Assembly (NCBI GenBank): GCA_035687255.1
Contig: DASRYI010000403.1
Span: forward strand, 1 to 36,845
Direction of reading: 5' to 3'
Length of the DNA: 36,845 bases
Origin: JAKEHA01 sp035687255
GTDB lineage: Bacteria > Krumholzibacteriota > Krumholzibacteriia > WVZY01 > JAKEHA01
Below are positions 1 to 7,857 of this stretch, piece after piece. Numbering within the stretch: position 1 is the first letter of the stretch; the number at the start of each line of letters is the position of its first letter. Both the position numbers and the translations under genes were made by a program. Under the pieces are notes generated by a model. It ran no database searches. It saw nothing but the letters and a program-made list of their open reading frames with translations, and was not told where the DNA came from.

Positions 1-20
1 TTCGACGCGGGCTCAACGCA

Positions 21-56
21 GAATGCCCTGCAACCCGGATGGGTCACAGGGCATTC
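21..56 (-). terminator. Hairpin downstream of the 90-512 lipoprotein gene
   Basis: A perfect 10-bp stem (GAATGCCCTG at 21-30 pairs with CAGGGCATTC at 47-56) encloses a second short stem ACCC/GGGT. It lies about 35 nt beyond the stop of the minus-strand lipoprotein gene. No U-tract follows it on the minus strand, so it is either a Rho-independent terminator lacking its tail or a 3'-end stabilising hairpin. Confidence 0.45.
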
Positions 57-89
57 GTGCATCCGTCGCGAACGATCGGAACCACCGTG

Positions 90-512
90 TTACGGCGTGC
101 TTTTGTCCAGGCGGAAGTTGAGATCCCCGGTCGCGCCGCTCATGATAACGCTGACACGCCATGTGCCGCTCGCTCCCGGTACGGAAGCGAACGTCCCGTT
201 CTGCGACAGCGCTTGCGAATAGACCTGCGTTCCGCTGCCGTCGAGCAGGGTCAGGGTCACCGTCCCGGATGCGATCGAGCACGATTGGTTGATATTCGCC
301 TGTGCGCCGGTGTTCGGCCACCAGTACGTCAAGGTACCGGTGTGGTTGTCCACTGCGGTCACCTGAAACTGGAAGTTGTCCACCGAATTGATGATCTGGG
401 GCTGGATGCCGGGGGCCGTGGGCGTATTGGAATCGCTGCCACACCCCACGACGAGCACGGCGATAATGGCCAGCGCCACGCATCCCGTTCTCGTGAAGCT
501 CGCTTTGTGCAT
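90..512 (-). CDS. Small secreted lipoprotein, function unknown
   Basis: The product has 140 residues. The ATG at 512 is chosen because AAGGAGG lies just upstream and the protein then opens with a positively charged n-region, a hydrophobic stretch and the lipobox V-V-G-C (Cys24), a signal peptidase II site. A Thr/Pro/Ser-rich linker follows (about 25-36). The remaining ~100 residues are rich in Thr, Ser, Gly and Val, with alternating hydrophobic positions suggesting a compact beta-sandwich, perhaps a bacterial pre-peptidase C-like or CBM-like fold. I recognise no named family. It is likely anchored in a membrane facing the periplasm or cell surface. It is the last of three minus-strand envelope genes here (1083-2009, 799-984, 90-512), but terminator-like hairpins separate them, so it is probably transcribed alone. 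Confidence 0.8.
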   Translation of the reverse strand: MHKASFTRTGCVALAIIAVLVVGCGSDSNTPTAPGIQPQIINSVDNFQFQVTAVDNHTGTLTYWWPNTGAQANINQSCSIASGTVTLTLLDGSGTQVYSQALSQNGTFASVPGASGTWRVSVIMSGATGDLNFRLDKSTP

Positions 513-649
513 GGCGTTCCTCCTTGCGGTTGTTTCCACACCGTTATGGTCATCGCTGCGGCCGCATGCTCCATCATGCGGAGCCTGTGCAGCCGTCATG
601 ACGCAGCCGTGCCGGCACCGCAACCCGCGTGCCACTGGAGAACTAGCGG

Positions 650-682
650 AAAAGGCTGTCCAGTTATCCTGAACGGCCTTTT
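650..682. terminator. Bidirectional terminator-like hairpin
   Basis: AAAAGGC at 650-656 pairs with GCCTTTT at 676-682, and the inner arms GTCCAG / CTGAAC add a second helix with one mismatch. T-runs lie at both outer edges (TTTTT on the plus strand after 679), so it could stop transcription either way. It lies between the six-cysteine protein gene and the 90-512 lipoprotein gene. Confidence 0.45.
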
Positions 683-743
683 TACGGCGCGTCGATCACT
701 TGTTATTTGGGTCTCGACGGCTCCGCCATCATATCTAACAGAA

Positions 744-775
744 ACGCCCTCCAGTGCGATTGCACCGGAGGGCGT
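744..775 (-). terminator. Rho-independent terminator of the six-cysteine protein gene
   Basis: ACGCCCTCC (744-752) pairs with GGAGGGCGT (767-775), and GTGC / GCAC extend the helix across one mismatch to a GATT loop. On the minus strand the stem is followed by TTTCTGTT, about 25 nt past the stop of the 799-984 gene. Confidence 0.7.
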
Positions 776-798
776 CTTTGTTCAGGATCACCCGCAAT

Positions 799-984
799 TT
801 ATCCGCAGATGACCACCTTGCACAGAACCTTGCCGTTGGTGCGACAGCAGTACAGCGCCTCGCCGCCCGAACATTCCGTGGTCCAGCAGCGCGTACCGGC
901 AAGAGCCGGACGCTGACTGAATCCTGCCAGGATCCCGGCCGCAAACGCGGCGGCCAACACGACTCCAAGAGTAATGCGACGCAT
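799..984 (-). CDS. Small secreted six-cysteine protein
   Basis: The product has 61 residues. AAGGAGGAG upstream of ATG 984 fixes the start. Residues 1-29 form a Sec signal peptide (M-R-R, hydrophobic core, A-L-A cleavage site). The mature peptide of about 32 residues holds six cysteines at 33, 38, 46, 47, 55 and 60, a C-x4-C-x7-CC-x7-C-x4-C pattern that is symmetric about the central pair. This implies a disulfide-bonded exported mini-protein. The gene has its own SD, a plausible promoter (1034-1062) and a terminator (744-775), so it looks like an independently expressed unit. I know no family with this spacing. It could be a structural envelope peptide, a metal-binding peptide, a toxin-like knottin or a precursor peptide. 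Nothing nearby looks like a dedicated maturation enzyme. Confidence 0.75.
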   Translation of the reverse strand: MRRITLGVVLAAAFAAGILAGFSQRPALAGTRCWTTECSGGEALYCCRTNGKVLCKVVICG

Positions 985-1033
985 GAGTTCTCCTCCTTGA
1001 TTGGTGAGAAACGCCGGGATGCCGGGGAGGCCT

Positions 1034-1062
1034 ACTCTACAACCTTCGCGAGTGAACGGCAA
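1034..1062 (-). promoter_or_regulatory. Candidate sigma-70 type promoter for the six-cysteine protein
   Basis: On the minus strand TTGCCG (1057-1062) is separated by 17 nt from TAGAGT (1034-1039). The predicted start is about 40 nt upstream of the ATG at 984. Confidence 0.4.
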
Positions 1063-1082
1063 CCGGTATGTCAACCGCCGCC

Positions 1083-2009
1083 TTACCGGATCATGACGAG
1101 TTTGCGCGTCTGCGTGGCGCCGTTGGCCGCGAGCCTGCAGAAGTACACGCCGCTCGCCACCTGTTCGCCGGCGTCGTTGGTTCCATCCCATGTCGCGGTG
1201 TAGGTGCCCGGAGACAGTGACTGGTTGCGCAGGTCCTTCACCAGCCGGCCCGAAGCGTCGTAGATACGCAGCTGAATATGGGTCGGACTTTCGACGCGGT
1301 ATGCGACTTCGGTCCCGGTATCGAATGGATTGGGCGCATTTCCCACCAGCAGCGCAGCGGCCCCGGGAGGCGTGTCACCCACGCCGGCCAGTGTCGGATC
1401 GCCGTACTCGTCCAGCAGGGTGACGTTTCCGTTGGTCACCTGGAACTCCCAGAAGTGCTCGTAGAGGCAGCCCGAGAGACAGTCGTCCCAGCCTCTCTTG
1501 AACGTGTACGTTCCCACCTGCGTCGACGTGATGTTGCTTCCATCGCCGTAGACGAAGTCCGGCTCGGCGAGGGTGATGCCGGGAACCTGGGCGTAGATGG
1601 CGGCGAGCAGGACCGGGTTGTAGAGATCCACGAAATCGAGTTCCAGCGTGTAAGGCAGCGCGATCGGAGCGGTCGTGGCAAGACCGTACTGGTCGTTCAA
1701 GTCGTTGAACTCCTGGAACACGTTGTTCTGATAGTCCGCCCAGGCCTGTGCCGTCATTTGCACGATGATGACGCCGGGAAGCCAGTCCAGCTTCACGTGG
1801 ATGTCATCCACGCCCTCCACCCATCCGGGGTAGGCGGCATGAATCGCATCGAGATCCTGCGATATCTGGGAAACCATTGTCCCCGGGGCGAGCAAAGTCC
1901 CCGAAATCTCGAGACCGAGAACGTCAGCGTCTGTGTAGGGTGGGGGAGAAGCGACCGAAGATACAGCGAGAAACGCAGTGAGTACCGCCGCAATACCGTA
2001 GGCTCGCAT
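1083..2009 (-). CDS. Secreted protein with C-terminal FlgD-Ig sorting module
   Basis: The product has 308 residues. The ATG at 2009 has AAGGAG upstream and opens a signal peptide of about 20 residues ending V-A before S-P-P-P-Y. Residues about 25-195 match no family I know; they contain several aromatic-rich segments and the pair C-L-S-G-C. Residues about 216-308 form a FlgD-like Ig / T9SS type A-like C-terminal module: N-A-P-N-P-F, R-I-Y-D-A-S-G-R-L-V, W-D-G-T-N-D-A-G, S-G-V-Y-F-C-R-L and a K-L-V-M-I-R tail. In FCB-group bacteria such modules direct or attach proteins to the outer surface. The LVIVD protein encoded divergently (2138-3457) carries the same module, so both probably use one export route. 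Confidence 0.75.
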   Translation of the reverse strand: MRAYGIAAVLTAFLAVSSVASPPPYTDADVLGLEISGTLLAPGTMVSQISQDLDAIHAAYPGWVEGVDDIHVKLDWLPGVIIVQMTAQAWADYQNNVFQEFNDLNDQYGLATTAPIALPYTLELDFVDLYNPVLLAAIYAQVPGITLAEPDFVYGDGSNITSTQVGTYTFKRGWDDCLSGCLYEHFWEFQVTNGNVTLLDEYGDPTLAGVGDTPPGAAALLVGNAPNPFDTGTEVAYRVESPTHIQLRIYDASGRLVKDLRNQSLSPGTYTATWDGTNDAGEQVASGVYFCRLAANGATQTRKLVMIR

Positions 2010-2058
2010 GGCTCTTTCCTCTCCTTGCGGCGGTCGGTTCCGCAATTTGCTGTACAAG

Positions 2059-2088
2059 AGTATACACCTGAGTGGCAATTGCCGACAA
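2059..2088 (-). promoter_or_regulatory. Candidate promoter for the 1083-2009 gene
   Basis: Minus strand TTGTCG (2083-2088), an 18-nt spacer and TATACT (2059-2064), a near-consensus -10. The predicted transcript starts near 2052, giving a leader of about 43 nt that contains the SD. Confidence 0.5.
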
Positions 2089-2105
2089 GGTCAAGACCGC
2101 ATTTG

Positions 2106-2114
2106 TGCTAAACT
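2106..2114 (+). promoter_or_regulatory. Extended -10 candidate for the LVIVD protein gene
   Basis: TGCTAAACT reads as TGn plus the -10 hexamer TAAACT. It would start a transcript near 2121, only about 17 nt before ATG 2138. This suits a gene with no visible Shine-Dalgarno sequence. No -35 is evident. Confidence 0.35.
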
Positions 2115-2137
2115 TGAGATTCCCCTGGCTCTGCATC

Positions 2138-3457
2138 ATGAAGCGCGCCGCATCCATCCTCATCGGGGTGTGCATGGCCACACCCGCTCTCGCCGCCCAG
2201 GCTCCGCTCGTCGGCCACATCAATCCCTCGCCCATGTTGCAGTACGTCGACGTCTGGGGCTGGACCGATCCCAACACACACAAGGTGTATGCGTCCATCG
2301 GCAACAACGCCACCGGCATGTACATCATCGACGTCACCGATCCCGCCAATCCCGTGGTCGTCTCCACGGTGACGAGCGTGCCGCGCGTCGACATGAAGAC
2401 CTACCAGCACTACCTGTACACGGTGGACGGAATCGCCAACGGCACCGCGGGGATCGTCGATATCGCGGACCCCGCGAATCCGGTGGTGGTGGGGTCGTTC
2501 TCGGGCGGGCATAACCTGTTCATCGACGACCAGGGGTTCCTGTACGTGGCGCTGCCCGGGTTTCGCATCTTCGATCTCAAGCCCGACCCGACCAATCCAC
2601 AGCTGGTCTATCAGCTTCCCGATGTGACCGACGGACACGACATCACCGTGATCAAGAACCGCATGTACGAGTTCCGCGGCTCCACCGGCACCTTCATCTG
2701 GGACGTGACGGATCGCAGCGCGCCCGTGCTCAAGAGCGGCATCGCCGATCCCACGATGACGTTCTATCACAACGGCTGGCCCACCCGCGACGAGGGCTAC
2801 CTGTTCATCACCGATGAATACGCGACCACGCCCCGGCCGGACATCACGGTGTGGGACATCCACAATCTGTCATTGCCGCACAAAGTGGCGGCGATCTACG
2901 ACTCCACCTCGAGCGCCCACAACTGCTACGTGGTGGGTGATCTGCTGGCGGTGTCGTACTACACGGCGGGATTCAAGCTCTTTGACGTGTCCGACCCGAC
3001 CAATCCCGTGCTGGCGGATTCGTACGACACGTCGCCGTACACGGGAGAGGGGAACTTCGACGGCGCGTGGGGATGCTACGCGTACGGGCCGGGCAACCAC
3101 ATCTACATCTCGGACCGTCCCAATGGTCTGTTCATTTTCGAACTCACGGGACCGACGCCGGTTCGTCCGCTATCCACACCCGCGCTCACCATGTCGGGCG
3201 GCGTGCCCAACCCATTCACCACCGCGACACGGGTGTTCTACACGCTGGCCCACGGCGAAAACGTGACGGCAGCGGTCTACGATGTGCGGGGAAGTCGCGT
3301 GAAATTGCTCGAGTCGGGACGGCGCAAGGCCGGCTCGCACGAGCTGTCGTGGAACGGTGCGGACGAGCGCGGCGCGCCGGTGGCGTCGGGAGTCTATTAC
3401 CTTCGCATCCGGACCCGCGAGGGCAGCCGCGCGAGCAAGCTCACGCTCGTGCGCTGA
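2138..3457 (+). CDS. LVIVD-repeat (choice-of-anchor B type) secreted protein with C-terminal sorting module
   Basis: The product has 439 residues. ATG 2138 is chosen because it begins a signal peptide (M-K-R, hydrophobic, A-L-A-A); no good SD is visible. At least five repeats of the type I/F-D-V-x-D-P-x-N-P-V occur (about 62-76, 105-120, 143-157, 187-201 and one near 290), the signature of LVIVD repeats that build a beta-propeller. Intervening strands carry conserved H-N and G-H-D elements typical of choice-of-anchor B proteins. Residues about 355-439 are a FlgD-like C-terminal module (P-N-P-F, V-Y-D-V-R-G, W-N-G-A-D-E-R-G, S-G-V-Y-Y-L-R-I, K-L-T-L-V-R). The protein is therefore probably surface-exposed. 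The ligand is unknown. Its 3' end lies 3 nt from the converging lipoprotein gene. Confidence 0.85.
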   Translation: MKRAASILIGVCMATPALAAQAPLVGHINPSPMLQYVDVWGWTDPNTHKVYASIGNNATGMYIIDVTDPANPVVVSTVTSVPRVDMKTYQHYLYTVDGIANGTAGIVDIADPANPVVVGSFSGGHNLFIDDQGFLYVALPGFRIFDLKPDPTNPQLVYQLPDVTDGHDITVIKNRMYEFRGSTGTFIWDVTDRSAPVLKSGIADPTMTFYHNGWPTRDEGYLFITDEYATTPRPDITVWDIHNLSLPHKVAAIYDSTSSAHNCYVVGDLLAVSYYTAGFKLFDVSDPTNPVLADSYDTSPYTGEGNFDGAWGCYAYGPGNHIYISDRPNGLFIFELTGPTPVRPLSTPALTMSGGVPNPFTTATRVFYTLAHGENVTAAVYDVRGSRVKLLESGRRKAGSHELSWNGADERGAPVASGVYYLRIRTREGSRASKLTLVR

Positions 3458-3460
3458 GGA

Positions 3461-4774
3461 CTACCCGTTGGTGTTGGGCCGCGGGACAATGACCCACGTG
3501 TCCAGCACGCGCAGGCGCGGGTAGTCGTTGGGATCGGAAATGATCGCATCCACGCGCCCCACGATCTCGTCGTGGTCTCCCGCCCAGGGGCCGATCGAGT
3601 CGGCCACCCAGCCCGCCACCGGACCCGGCGCGACGTGCACGTGAACGTCGAGTCGCATGCCCACGTGCATGTCCGGTGGTACCATCGACGGGTCGGCCAG
3701 CACCCAGGTCGCCATGACCCGGAAGGCGTTCCGTTCGGGAGCCGCCTCGGTGACGGTGCCGCGCAGCCGCCCGCCCATACACTCCGGATCGGGGATCATG
3801 CCATACGGTGACGGTATGGTGTCGTCGGGGCAGTCGAGATGTTTGACGTCCGCCGCCGCGAACGCATCCGGCGGGCTGAATTTTCCCGCGGCGTGAATGT
3901 GCTCTCCGATTCCCGGCGGTGGCGGCAGCACGGCGGGAATTCCCCCGAAGTTGGCACCGTGGTAGCTGGACACGTCGCCGTTGGTTTCGGTCAACAGCAC
4001 GTGGATCTCGGTCGGCGTCGTGGGGAAGAAGCCCACGGTCGATGGCGCCACCGACACGACGTATCCACCCGCCATGAGATGCGGAAAGGCGTAGTGTCCG
4101 GTCTGATCGGTCACCGTGGTGAAGATCGGACCCGTCACGGTGGAATCGCTGGTCGCCGCAAATGACCGCAGGTAGACGCGGAAGTTCCCGATGCCGGCTT
4201 CGTTGTCGTCCATGATGCCGTTCTGGTTGGCGTCGTTCCACACGCGCCCGTCGATGACGCCGTTCTCGGGCAGCGTCGGGATGTCGAGACGCGCCACGAA
4301 CGCGATGGCAACTCCCGGGGATACGCCGAATTCGACGGTGCGCGGCAGGCTCTCTTCACCGGGCGTCCATATCCCGTCGTCGTTGGCGAAATGAAACAGG
4401 ATGGCTGCACCATCGCCATGCTCATCGTTGTCGGGGTTGAGCACCGTCACCTCGTCGGGATCGAGCTTCAGGAACGTGAGCCCGATGGGCTCGGGGTGCG
4501 GGTACGTGCCGCGATTGCGAATCGTCAGGTCCACCACCAGCGCGCCGTCTTCGTCGTCATAGTGCAGATTGGTGCCACGCAGCACAAACGGCCCCTCCAT
4601 CGGGTCCCCGGGTGCGCCCGCGTTGATTTCGAATTCAAAATCGGCGGTGCCGATCTTGCCGTGGACGGTTCCATCCGCGTTGGAGGCTGGCGCGGGTTGC
4701 GTGGCGTCGTTACCGCACGACGCCACCACGAGGACCAGGAGGATTGACGCAAGGCAGGCAAGCGTTCGTCGCAT
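3461..4774 (-). CDS. Secreted lipoprotein with SdrD-B/Cna-B-like domain
   Basis: The product has 437 residues. ATG 4774 is preferred over GTG 4783 because AGGTGA lies about 5 nt upstream. The lipobox V-A-S-C gives lipidated Cys20. A beta-rich segment (about 35-150) follows. Near residues 180-260 is an SdrD B-like domain, with G-R-V-W-N-D-A-N-Q-N-G and D-D-N-E (a Ca-binding-like loop) and then T-D-Q-T-G-H-Y-A-F-P. The last ~130 residues hold two related beta segments starting G-R-L-R-G-T-V and V-G-R-V-D-A-I; these resemble the OB-like DUF5666 type, but I am not sure. It is probably an anchored surface or periplasmic protein of unknown ligand. The gene stands alone, converging with the LVIVD gene and diverging from the glycan operon. 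Confidence 0.78.
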   Translation of the reverse strand: MRRTLACLASILLVLVVASCGNDATQPAPASNADGTVHGKIGTADFEFEINAGAPGDPMEGPFVLRGTNLHYDDEDGALVVDLTIRNRGTYPHPEPIGLTFLKLDPDEVTVLNPDNDEHGDGAAILFHFANDDGIWTPGEESLPRTVEFGVSPGVAIAFVARLDIPTLPENGVIDGRVWNDANQNGIMDDNEAGIGNFRVYLRSFAATSDSTVTGPIFTTVTDQTGHYAFPHLMAGGYVVSVAPSTVGFFPTTPTEIHVLLTETNGDVSSYHGANFGGIPAVLPPPPGIGEHIHAAGKFSPPDAFAAADVKHLDCPDDTIPSPYGMIPDPECMGGRLRGTVTEAAPERNAFRVMATWVLADPSMVPPDMHVGMRLDVHVHVAPGPVAGWVADSIGPWAGDHDEIVGRVDAIISDPNDYPRLRVLDTWVIVPRPNTNG

Positions 4775-4822
4775 GGGAATCACCTGTTTTCGCGGTCGGG
4801 CATGGATGGGCGGGGCAGCTAG

Positions 4823-4851
4823 AGTGTATCACCCCGTATGTGCGGCCGCAA
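4823..4851 (-). promoter_or_regulatory. Candidate promoter for the 3461-4774 lipoprotein
   Basis: Minus strand TTGCGG (4846-4851), a 17-nt spacer and TACACT (4823-4828). The predicted leader is about 40 nt. Confidence 0.4.
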
Positions 4852-4872
4852 TGCGCCGGGCCACGCAACGGC

Positions 4873-4901
4873 TTGACCCGGTGCCCGTTCTGTGTTAGCT
4901 A
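4873..4901 (+). promoter_or_regulatory. Candidate promoter of the glycan operon
   Basis: TTGACC (4873-4878), exactly 17 nt, then TAGCTA (4896-4901). The -35 is strong and the -10 weak. The arrangement matches TTGACA-17-TAGCCT found upstream of 35259, which supports it modestly. Confidence 0.4.
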
Positions 4902-4925
4902 TCAACGAGTTATGCCGCTTTCTTC

Positions 4926-6167
4926 ATGCCCGCGCAGGAACGGACGGGGACCGCGGTGAATCCGGTGTCGCCGGGAAACGCCGCGCCTGCGCTGGTTGTG
5001 GTGCAGTCGGTCCAGCGGTGGCTGCCGCAGACGGAAACCTGGCTGTACACGCAGGTCACCCATCTGCCGTCCGATATCGAGAGTCATGTGGCCTGCACGC
5101 GCACCGAACACATCGATCAGTTTCCCTTCCCGCGCATCCACGCGCTCATGGACCTGCCCGGCTGGCGCCACATATGGGACCGCGCCATGCGCCGCCTGGG
5201 TGTCCGCAATCACCTGCAATTCCTGTATGACGTCACCCGGCGCACGCACGCACGTGTCCTGCATTCGCACTTCGGATTCGTGGGCTGGCGCGACATGGGC
5301 GTGTCGCGCGGACTCGGGATCGCCCACGTGGTGACGTTCTACGGCGCCGACGTGCTCTTCTATCCCACCATGGATCCGCGCTGGCACGGGCGTTACCGCG
5401 AGATGTTCGCCGAAGTCGATGCCGTGTTGTGCGAGGGGCCGGTGATGGGGCGGTCGATTGTGGCGCTGGGTTGTCCGGACAAAAAGGTGCAGATACATCA
5501 TCTGGGCATCGATCTGTCGTTGATTCCGTTCGAGCCGCGCACGTGGACGCCGGGCCAACCGCTGCGCGTCCTGATGGCGGGCTCGTTTCGCGAGAAGAAG
5601 GGATTTCCGTACGCGGTGGAGGCGCTGGCGCAGCTGCGCCGGAAGATGCCGCTGGAAATCACCATCATCGGCGACCAGCACGGCGAACCGCGCACCATCC
5701 GCGAGAAGGAGAAGATCGTGGCGGCGGTTGCGCGCGGGGAACTGTCAGACTGCACGCGCATGCTGGGATATCAACCCTACCGTGTGGTCATGGAAGAAGC
5801 CCGCCGTCATCATGTCTTCATGTCACCCAGCGTCACGGCCGCGGACGGCGACACCGAAGGCGGTGCGCCGGTGTCGCTGATTGAAATGAGCGCGTCGGGA
5901 ATGATGATCGTGTCGACCACGCACTGCGACATTCCCGGCGTGATCCTCCACGGAAAGACGGGATGGCTGGCGCCCGAACGCGATGTCCACGCGCTGCTGG
6001 CGCACCTGGAATGGATCGTGGAACATCCTCAGGACTGGATCGGCATGCAACGCGCGGGCCGCGCGCACGTGGAAGCCGAGTTCGACGCGGGACGGCAGGG
6101 ACAGCGCCTGGCGGCCATTTACCGCGAACTGGCAGCGCGCCGCGCGGGAGAAAGGGTGCAAGCATGA
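4926..6167 (+). CDS. GT4-family glycosyltransferase
   Basis: The product has 413 residues. The GT-B fold is indicated by an N-terminal acceptor domain (about 20-200, with H-S-H-F-G and V-T-F-Y-G-A-D) and a C-terminal nucleotide-sugar domain (L-M-A-G-S-F-R-E-K-K-G-F at about 220, then a D-T-E-G-G-A-P-V-S-L-I-E-M segment and I-P-G-V-I-L-H-G-K-T-G-W-L). These features resemble WcaL/colanic-acid-type GT4 enzymes that transfer a sugar to a growing polysaccharide at the cytoplasmic membrane. The E-to-E spacing is one residue longer than the classic E-x7-E. The gene leads an operon and overlaps the methyltransferase by 4 nt (ATGA). The start is uncertain: ATG 4926 lacks an SD, while GTG 4956 has ACGGGGA upstream and keeps the whole domain. 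The donor and acceptor sugars cannot be read from the sequence. Confidence 0.87.
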   Translation: MPAQERTGTAVNPVSPGNAAPALVVVQSVQRWLPQTETWLYTQVTHLPSDIESHVACTRTEHIDQFPFPRIHALMDLPGWRHIWDRAMRRLGVRNHLQFLYDVTRRTHARVLHSHFGFVGWRDMGVSRGLGIAHVVTFYGADVLFYPTMDPRWHGRYREMFAEVDAVLCEGPVMGRSIVALGCPDKKVQIHHLGIDLSLIPFEPRTWTPGQPLRVLMAGSFREKKGFPYAVEALAQLRRKMPLEITIIGDQHGEPRTIREKEKIVAAVARGELSDCTRMLGYQPYRVVMEEARRHHVFMSPSVTAADGDTEGGAPVSLIEMSASGMMIVSTTHCDIPGVILHGKTGWLAPERDVHALLAHLEWIVEHPQDWIGMQRAGRAHVEAEFDAGRQGQRLAAIYRELAARRAGERVQA

Positions 6168-6823
6168 GCCGGATGCCGCACGCCACCTGGTACAACTGGT
6201 ACGCCAACGGACTGCTCATGCGCCATGTGGATCAGCTGGCACGCGGCATGAAGGGCAGGACCGTGATCGATGTGGGGTGCGGAGAACAGCCCTACCGGGC
6301 GTGCATGCAGGGATTCACACACTATGTGGGATTCGATTCGCCCGACGCGCCCGACCGCGGGTCGCACGCCGACGTCCTCGGCGACGCGCTGGCGCTGCCG
6401 TTTGCGAGCGGGGGCGCGGATGCCATTCTGTGCACCGAGGTGATCGAACACGTGACCGACCCGGGCGCGATGCTCTCCGAGTTCGCGCGTGTGCTCGCGC
6501 CGGGAGGGTCGCTGCTCCTGACGTCGCCGTTCACCTGGCATGTGCACGACGAACCCCACGACTACTGGCGCTTCACGGAATTCGGGCTGCGGCTGCTGCT
6601 GGAACGCGGCGGCTTTCACGTGATGGCGCTGCGTCCCACCAACGGCTTTATGGGCGCGACCATTCAGTCGCGCTGCTATCTGCTGATGCAGAGTTCCGGG
6701 CCGCTGCGCCCGCTGGTCCGCCCGCTGGTGTGGCTCATGCAGGCGGTGGCGTCGGCGATCGGGCCCTTCGACCGCAACCGGCGCATGACCAGCAACTACG
6801 TGGTGTGGGCCAGGAAGGCATGA
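6164..6823 (+). CDS. Class I SAM-dependent methyltransferase
   Basis: The product has 219 residues. Motif I V-I-D-V-G-C-G-E (34-41) binds S-adenosylmethionine. The acidic residue after strand 2 lies in G-F-D-S (56-59), motif II/III reads A-D-A-I-L-C-T-E-V-I-E-H-V, and R-V-L-A-P-G-G-S follows, the standard Methyltransf_11 order. H-D-E-P-H-D-Y-W-R-F-T is typical of methyltransferases in polysaccharide clusters. The start ATG overlaps the glycosyltransferase stop, and its own stop overlaps the sulfotransferase start, so translation is probably coupled. A likely role is methylation of a sugar or lipid-linked intermediate in the same polymer pathway. The acceptor is unknown. Confidence 0.85.
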   Translation: MSRMPHATWYNWYANGLLMRHVDQLARGMKGRTVIDVGCGEQPYRACMQGFTHYVGFDSPDAPDRGSHADVLGDALALPFASGGADAILCTEVIEHVTDPGAMLSEFARVLAPGGSLLLTSPFTWHVHDEPHDYWRFTEFGLRLLLERGGFHVMALRPTNGFMGATIQSRCYLLMQSSGPLRPLVRPLVWLMQAVASAIGPFDRNRRMTSNYVVWARKA

Positions 6824-7857
6824 GCGTGGCGAATCTCGTCTTCGTCCTGGGAACGCAGCGCTCCGGAACCACGTGGCTGGCGAACATTTTCGATTCGCAT
6901 CCCGAGTGCCTGCACTTCTACGAGCCGTTTGCGCCCGCATACGGAATCTTCCCGTATTTCCCGGACGAGTTCACGTATCTGGAACCGCCCGCGACTCCGA
7001 TCGCGGTCCGCCTCCGCCACGATCTCCCGCGTCTGGTGGACCGGAAGTCGCGCCTGTTCGACCCCGTGCATGCCAGCCGGAGGCAGTTCCGGTTCGAGGC
7101 GTGGCTCATGGGCGGGATCGAGTCCTGGGGACGGCGAACGCGCGCGGGTGTGCCCGCTTTTGCGGCCCAGTTCAACCTGCTGCACCTGAATCGCATCGGC
7201 CAGCAGCCGGTGGCGTATTTCGCCAAGCATGATCCCATCCGGCTGACCGCCATCAAGGAAGTGCGCCTGTACTTCAAGCTGCCGTTTCTGGCGCAGACCT
7301 TCCCGGATGCGCGCTTCATCCACGTGGTCCGGCATCCGGCCGCGGTCGTCAACTCCATGATGAATTTCCTGCAGCGCGGACGGCTGGTGGAAATCCGTGA
7401 CCGCATCGACGGCTTCCCGGCGCGTGTGGGTGCGCAGCCGCGCTTCGAGGCCTACCGCCCGCTTCTCGAACGTGTGGCGCGCGGCACTCTGCCCGAGAAA
7501 CTGGCTGCCTACTGGCGCGTGGCCAATGAGACGCTGGCGGCCGACATGGCGGCGGTCGGGCCGCGCGCGTATCCACTCGTCTATGAACAGCTGGCGTCGG
7601 ATCCGCTGGCGCGCGTGGGAGACATGTTCGCGTGGTGCGGCCTTTCCATGACGGCGGCCACCGAGGAATACGTGCGCGAGTCCTCGACCTCGCGTTCTCA
7701 GCGCAAGACGGTGCTGGACACCAATCGCGTTTCGGCCACCTACTACCGCGACTGGGTGGGGAAGGTCCCGCCCGAGGTCCTGAAAGCGGTGGAATCGGTG
7801 TGTGCCGGGAGCCCGCTGATGGCCGGATTTGCCCCCTACTACGATTCGCGATCGTGA
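6820..7857 (+). CDS. Sulfotransferase family protein
   Basis: The product has 345 residues. The N-terminal P-loop G-T-Q-R-S-G-T-T-W-L (11-20) is the 5'-phosphosulfate-binding loop for PAPS. F-I-H-V-V-R-H-P-A-A-V-V-N-S (about 167-179) is the 3'-phosphate-binding motif, with Arg171 and Ser179 as expected. A W-C-G-L segment and a C-terminal basic loop (S-S-T-S-R-S-Q-R-K) complete the fold. Such enzymes transfer sulfate to hydroxyl groups of glycans or lipids. Its position between a methyltransferase and a flippase, with 4-nt overlaps on both sides, implies sulfation of a lipid-linked or nascent polysaccharide in the cytoplasm before export. No PAPS synthesis genes are in the window. Confidence 0.87.
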   Translation: MSVANLVFVLGTQRSGTTWLANIFDSHPECLHFYEPFAPAYGIFPYFPDEFTYLEPPATPIAVRLRHDLPRLVDRKSRLFDPVHASRRQFRFEAWLMGGIESWGRRTRAGVPAFAAQFNLLHLNRIGQQPVAYFAKHDPIRLTAIKEVRLYFKLPFLAQTFPDARFIHVVRHPAAVVNSMMNFLQRGRLVEIRDRIDGFPARVGAQPRFEAYRPLLERVARGTLPEKLAAYWRVANETLAADMAAVGPRAYPLVYEQLASDPLARVGDMFAWCGLSMTAATEEYVRESSTSRSQRKTVLDTNRVSATYYRDWVGKVPPEVLKAVESVCAGSPLMAGFAPYYDSRS

